The position numbers were made by a program, and so were the translations under genes. 8,489 nt of DNA, taken from the NCBI GenBank assembly GCA_024278255.1, contig JAJRTP010000555.1, positions 1 to 8,489 of the forward strand, in the 5' to 3' direction. Within the stretch, counting starts at the first letter, position 1. Every line of letters starts with the position of its first letter. The notes under the pieces are model-generated. The model had not been told where the DNA came from, ran no database searches, and saw only the letters and a program-made list of their open reading frames with translations. Below, piece by piece: positions 5,470 to 8,489 of the stretch. Source of the stretch: Chloroflexota bacterium (lineage in GTDB: Bacteria; Chloroflexota; Anaerolineae; Promineifilales; Promineifilaceae).

Positions 5470-7155
5470 ATGGCCCGACTAGATTTTGACCCCAAAAACC
5501 TTGCCGCCGATTTAGGCGCATCTGTTACCATGGCTCTGGTGGCCGTGCCGGATGCTATTGCCTCAGCCATATTGGCCGGGGTGAACCCTACGTATGGGTT
5601 TAACGCCCTCATCGTGGGAACGCCGATTGGCAGCCTGTTTACCAGTTCCCAATATATGAATATCGGCTCCACGGCCGCTATGATGCTGGCAGTCGGCGGC
5701 GTGATGGCTAACTTCAGCGGCGATGACGTTCTGACGGCGCTCATCACCCTCACCGTGTTGATCGGCCTTTTCCAACTGCTGCTGGGCATATTCAAATTGG
5801 GCGTGTTCACCCGCTTCATCTCTAATGCTGTGATGATCGGCTTTTTTACCGGCGTAGCTACCGTGCTGATTCTGGGACAGCTTGGCGATTTGACCGGTTA
5901 CAGCAGTGGATACAGCAACAAGGTAGCCCAGGCGGTTGATTTGCTGCTCCATCCAGGCAGTATTGACGTCCCTACACTGGTAACAGGACTGGCAACCATC
6001 GGCATTATCATCTTGTTGAGCCGCACCAAATTGCGGAATTATGCCCTGGCCATCGGCTTGCTGTTAGCTACTGTAGCCGTACTGCTGCTAGGCTTGGACT
6101 CTGTGGCGCTGGTAGGGGACTCATACAAAATCACAGCGGCGATTCCGACGCCGGCCCTGCCTAGTTTGTCTATGGTGGGCAAGCTGCTGATGCCAGCCAT
6201 TGCCGTGGGCCTGCTGGGCCTGATTCAGGCCGCCGGCATCAGCCAAAATGTGCCCAATCCTGACGGGGAATACCCTGATCCCTCTGGTGATTTTGTCGGG
6301 CAGGGGGTTGCCAACGTTGCTTCCGGGTTTTTCAAGGGGCTGCCGTTGGGCGGATCGCTGGGGGGCACCAGCATTATGCTGAGTGCGGGGGCCAAATCCC
6401 GTTGGGCGAATGTGTTTATGGGGCTGTTTGTGGCCGTTTTTGTCATCTTTTTTGGCGACCAGGTAGAAAATGTGGCAGTACCGGCGATTGCGGCCGTGTT
6501 GATTGTGGCCGGGTTCCAGACGTTTAAGTTTGAAGAGATTGGGGATATTTGGGATGTCAGCACGTCTTCCCGCCTGGTGATGCTGGTCACGTTTCTGGCA
6601 ACGTTGACGCTGGAGATTCAGGAAGCGGTTTTCGTTGGCGTGGTTCTCTCTATATTAGATTTTGTGTACACTGCGACGCAGGATGTGCAAGTTGTGGCGT
6701 TGGAGGAGGAGAGGGATGGGGTGTTTGTGGAACGGCCGTGTCCCGAAACACTCTCTGACAACAGCGTCACCGTTCTCTTTACCTGGGGCGCCATGTTCTT
6801 TGCCAGCGTCCGGACGATGGAAGATTTGCTGCCGGACGCTGATGAGGCCCAACGCGCCATGGTGATTTTGCGGCTGCACGGCCGTTCCCACATAGGCAGC
6901 ACATTCATCCAGATATTGGAGCGGTACGCCGGGCGTCTGCAAGCCAATGGTGGTAAATTAATGCTGTCCGGCGTCAGCCAAAACGTCTGGGAGCAGTTGG
7001 ATCGCACCGAAACATTCGAGACCATCCCGCAGGAAGACGTCTTTCTGGCCGAAGAACTATTAGGCGGCTCCACCACAAAAGCAATGGCAGCCGCAGAAGA
7101 TTGGCTGGCCCAATCACCAAACCCAGAAACGGGAGTACAACATGATTCCGAGTGA
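5470..7155 (+). CDS. SulP family inorganic anion permease with C-terminal STAS domain
   Basis: A 561-residue transporter of normal SulP length. Residues about 11-400 form the membrane part: the first helix segment DLGASVTMALVAVPDAIASAI, the GVNPTYGFNALIVGTPIGSL region, a QYMNIGSTAAMM stretch at the place of the usual GPTAA motif, and the signature GQGVANVASGFFKGLPLGG followed by SIMLSAGAKSRWANV (about 278-314). Residues about 405-535 are a STAS domain (VTVLFTWGAMFFASVRTMEDLL; VILRLHGRSHIGSTFIQILERYAGRL). The usual Asp-Ser/Thr of the STAS loop is Gly-Ser-Thr here (IGST, about 475-478), so control by phosphorylation may differ. SulP members carry sulfate, bicarbonate or other anions, often with Na+ or H+; the substrate is not readable, though the Na+ genes upstream make a Na+-coupled route possible. 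Its 3' end overlaps the AI-2E gene by 14 nt, implying coupled translation. Confidence 0.92.
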   Translation: MARLDFDPKNLAADLGASVTMALVAVPDAIASAILAGVNPTYGFNALIVGTPIGSLFTSSQYMNIGSTAAMMLAVGGVMANFSGDDVLTALITLTVLIGLFQLLLGIFKLGVFTRFISNAVMIGFFTGVATVLILGQLGDLTGYSSGYSNKVAQAVDLLLHPGSIDVPTLVTGLATIGIIILLSRTKLRNYALAIGLLLATVAVLLLGLDSVALVGDSYKITAAIPTPALPSLSMVGKLLMPAIAVGLLGLIQAAGISQNVPNPDGEYPDPSGDFVGQGVANVASGFFKGLPLGGSLGGTSIMLSAGAKSRWANVFMGLFVAVFVIFFGDQVENVAVPAIAAVLIVAGFQTFKFEEIGDIWDVSTSSRLVMLVTFLATLTLEIQEAVFVGVVLSILDFVYTATQDVQVVALEEERDGVFVERPCPETLSDNSVTVLFTWGAMFFASVRTMEDLLPDADEAQRAMVILRLHGRSHIGSTFIQILERYAGRLQANGGKLMLSGVSQNVWEQLDRTETFETIPQEDVFLAEELLGGSTTKAMAAAEDWLAQSPNPETGVQHDSE

Positions 7156-8155
7156 TAAAATCGCCCCTATCACCTTTGCTCTGGCCGGTGCAGCGCTAAT
7201 AGGCATTGTGCTGGTCTTGGTATCTTGGGCTTCCCCGGTACTCACGCCCATTATGCTGGCCTGGTTTATGGCGGCTTTGGCTCTGCCCGGTTACTTTTGG
7301 CTGCAAAAACGCGGCGTCAAACCAGGTATTGCCTTGCTGCTGTTGGTGCTAATACTGTTGGTTGGCGGCGTGGCCTTGATTTTGCTGTTGATCACTTCCC
7401 TTAACACCTTGCAGGATGGGCTGCAACTGTACCTCGGCAATCTTGATCAAACAGCCGCCGATCTGCAAGCAGCATTAGGGGAACAGGGCGCCGACATGGA
7501 AGTGGCCCAACTTATGGGCAGCGCCGGGCTGGGGAAAGTATTGACCAGCTTTTTACCGGCGCTGATTAGCGCTGCCGGTAATTTTTTGTTTGCCCTGGTT
7601 CTGGTTGCCTTTATTCTGCTGGAAGCGCCCCGTTTTCAGCGGCTGGTGCAGAATGATCTGGCAAACCGCCCCGTACTCAGTGAAATGCCGCGGGTGATGA
7701 AAACGGCCGTGACCTACTTCGGCATTCGCACGCGCCTGAATCTAATGACGGGAGTGGGGTTTGGCTTATGGCTGCTTTTGTTAGGCGTAGATTACGCTCT
7801 ACTATGGGGCATCCTCACCTTTGTCCTGAGCTACATCCCCTACATCGGCTTGTTTACCGCCATGATCCCACCCACCATCCTGGCTATTGCCGAATTTGGC
7901 CTGCTGCGCGGTGTACTGGTTGTTTTGGGTGCAGTGGCGTTTAACCTAGCGGTGGAAAATGTACTGGAGCCATCGTACACGGGCAAAAAGCTGCGCCTGT
8001 CGCCGACGGTTGTTTTCATTTCGTTTTTCCTGTGGGGCTGGCTTTTAGGCCCCGTGGGTGCGCTGTTGTCCATGCCAATTACAGTCATGCTTATGCTCAT
8101 TCTGGATCAGCATGAAAGTACACAGTGGATAGCAAAGATTATTAGAAGAGAGTAG
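7142..8155 (+). CDS. AI-2E family transporter (PerM/YdiK-like)
   Basis: A 337-residue membrane protein starting at ATG 7142, inside the last codons of the SulP gene, with GGGAG at 7131-7135. Typical AI-2E family layout: N-terminal helices (about 8-48 and 62-86), a soluble amphipathic stretch (about 87-140, LNTLQDGLQLYLGNL), then a helical core with the conserved YFGIRTRLNLMTGVGFGL, the YIPYIGLFTAMIPPTILAIAE segment (about 231-251), and the C-terminal LSPTVVFISFFLWGWLLGP, then GALLSMPI (about 286-313). The family was named after the proposed AI-2 exporter TqsA, but members include Na+/H+ antiporters and proteins of unknown substrate, so AI-2 transport should not be assumed. The overlap with SulP suggests equimolar synthesis. 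Family assignment is strong, substrate unknown. Confidence 0.9.
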   Translation: MIPSDKIAPITFALAGAALIGIVLVLVSWASPVLTPIMLAWFMAALALPGYFWLQKRGVKPGIALLLLVLILLVGGVALILLLITSLNTLQDGLQLYLGNLDQTAADLQAALGEQGADMEVAQLMGSAGLGKVLTSFLPALISAAGNFLFALVLVAFILLEAPRFQRLVQNDLANRPVLSEMPRVMKTAVTYFGIRTRLNLMTGVGFGLWLLLLGVDYALLWGILTFVLSYIPYIGLFTAMIPPTILAIAEFGLLRGVLVVLGAVAFNLAVENVLEPSYTGKKLRLSPTVVFISFFLWGWLLGPVGALLSMPITVMLMLILDQHESTQWIAKIIRRE

Positions 8156-8161
8156 TTATGG

Positions 8162-8214
8162 GTGGCTGGTAGCTGGTAACTGGTACAAGCAACCAGCCAC
8201 CAGCTACCAGCCAC
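8162..8214. repeat. Long hairpin built of 7-bp repeats (GCTGGTA / TACCAGC)
   Basis: The left arm has three tandem heptamers (GCTGGTA 8165-8171, GCTGGTA 8172-8178, ACTGGTA 8179-8185); the right arm has the inverted series (AACCAGC 8191-8197, CACCAGC 8198-8204, TACCAGC 8205-8211). Bases 8162-8177 pair perfectly with 8199-8214 (16 bp), and CTGGT 8180-8184 can also pair with ACCAG 8192-8196. It fills most of the gap between the AI-2E gene and the next ORF and ends 6 nt before the SD. No T-tract follows. It looks like a repeat-derived palindromic element that may also end or protect the upstream message. Confidence 0.75.
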
Positions 8215-8231
8215 AATACAAGGAGGTTGTG

Positions 8232-8489
8232 ATGACTTTTGAATTATTGTGTGTGACGTTGATTGCTTTGTTGTTTGGGGCAGCCGTATGTTTTGGCGGC
8301 TACCGGTTGTTCCTCTTTTTACTGCCCATTTGGGGCTTTTTCTTTGGTTTTGGTCTGGGAGCGCAGGCTGTTCAGGCCGTCTTTGGCGGCGGCTTTCTGG
8401 CAACGACGACAAGCTGGATCGTCGGTTTTATTGTAGCTCTGCTTTTTGCCCTGTTGGCTTACCTCTTTTATGCGGTAGGCGTGGGGCTG
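8232..8489 (+). CDS. Gly-rich multi-helix membrane protein, N-terminal part (DUF4203/TMEM198-like?), cut by window
   Basis: ATG 8232 has a perfect SD (AGGAGG, 8221-8226) and the frame stays open for 86 codons to the window edge. The residues form successive hydrophobic helices: MTFELLCVTLIALLFGAAVC; then a GGYRLFLFLLPIWGFFFGFGLG segment; an AVFGGGF turn; and a SWIVGFIVALLFALLAYLF helix. The Gly-rich helix pairs and the GGYRLF...GFFFGF pattern resemble DUF4203/TMEM198-type proteins, but the C-terminal part is missing and I hold this only as a possibility. It is co-directional with the SulP/AI-2E pair, though the heptamer hairpin separates it from them. Confidence 0.68.
   Translation, partial: MTFELLCVTLIALLFGAAVCFGGYRLFLFLLPIWGFFFGFGLGAQAVQAVFGGGFLATTTSWIVGFIVALLFALLAYLFYAVGVGL

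Overview
All genes recognised here lie on the + strand of a mid-GC bacterial chromosome segment, tightly packed and mostly led by strong Shine-Dalgarno sites. No rRNA, tRNA, CRISPR array, transposase or phage gene is visible. The lineage is inferred only. The mix of an Arg-rich SHOCT protein, a LURP-one-like protein, a DUF1269 protein and a very frequent ACGGCCGT octamer reminds me of Anaerolineae-type Chloroflexota, but no gene here fixes the taxonomy.

Layout. (1) 1-240: the 3' end of a DUF1254/DUF1214 protein gene, closed by a terminator-like hairpin. (2) 256-2356: two membrane transport genes 10 nt apart, a bile acid:Na+ symporter (BASS) family carrier and a CPA1-type Na+/H+ antiporter; together they could form a sodium cycle. 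(3) 2447-5410: five small genes with strong RBSs. They encode an Arg-rich, membrane-anchored SHOCT protein, an acidic Ala-rich protein built of 28-residue repeats, a LURP-one/Tubby-C-like protein, a DUF1269 glycine-zipper protein and a 94-residue three-helix membrane protein. (4) 5470-8155: a SulP anion permease with a STAS domain, overlapping by 14 nt an AI-2E/PerM-family membrane protein. (5) 8232-8489: the start of a further Gly-rich multi-helix membrane protein, cut by the window edge.

Region 3 is the most intriguing part. It looks like an uncharacterised membrane-associated module, possibly for envelope homeostasis or stress; that function is inferred from domain types and context, not demonstrated. 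Its central unknown is the 28-residue repeat protein, strongly acidic and directly downstream of an extremely basic membrane-anchored partner.

Every intergenic gap of 58 nt or more (seven of them) contains a good inverted repeat. Two share nearly the same stem sequence, one is built of 7-bp repeats on both arms, and one buries the SD of the SulP gene. Separately, the palindrome ACGGCCGT occurs nine times, against about 0.13 expected for a random octamer in this length.
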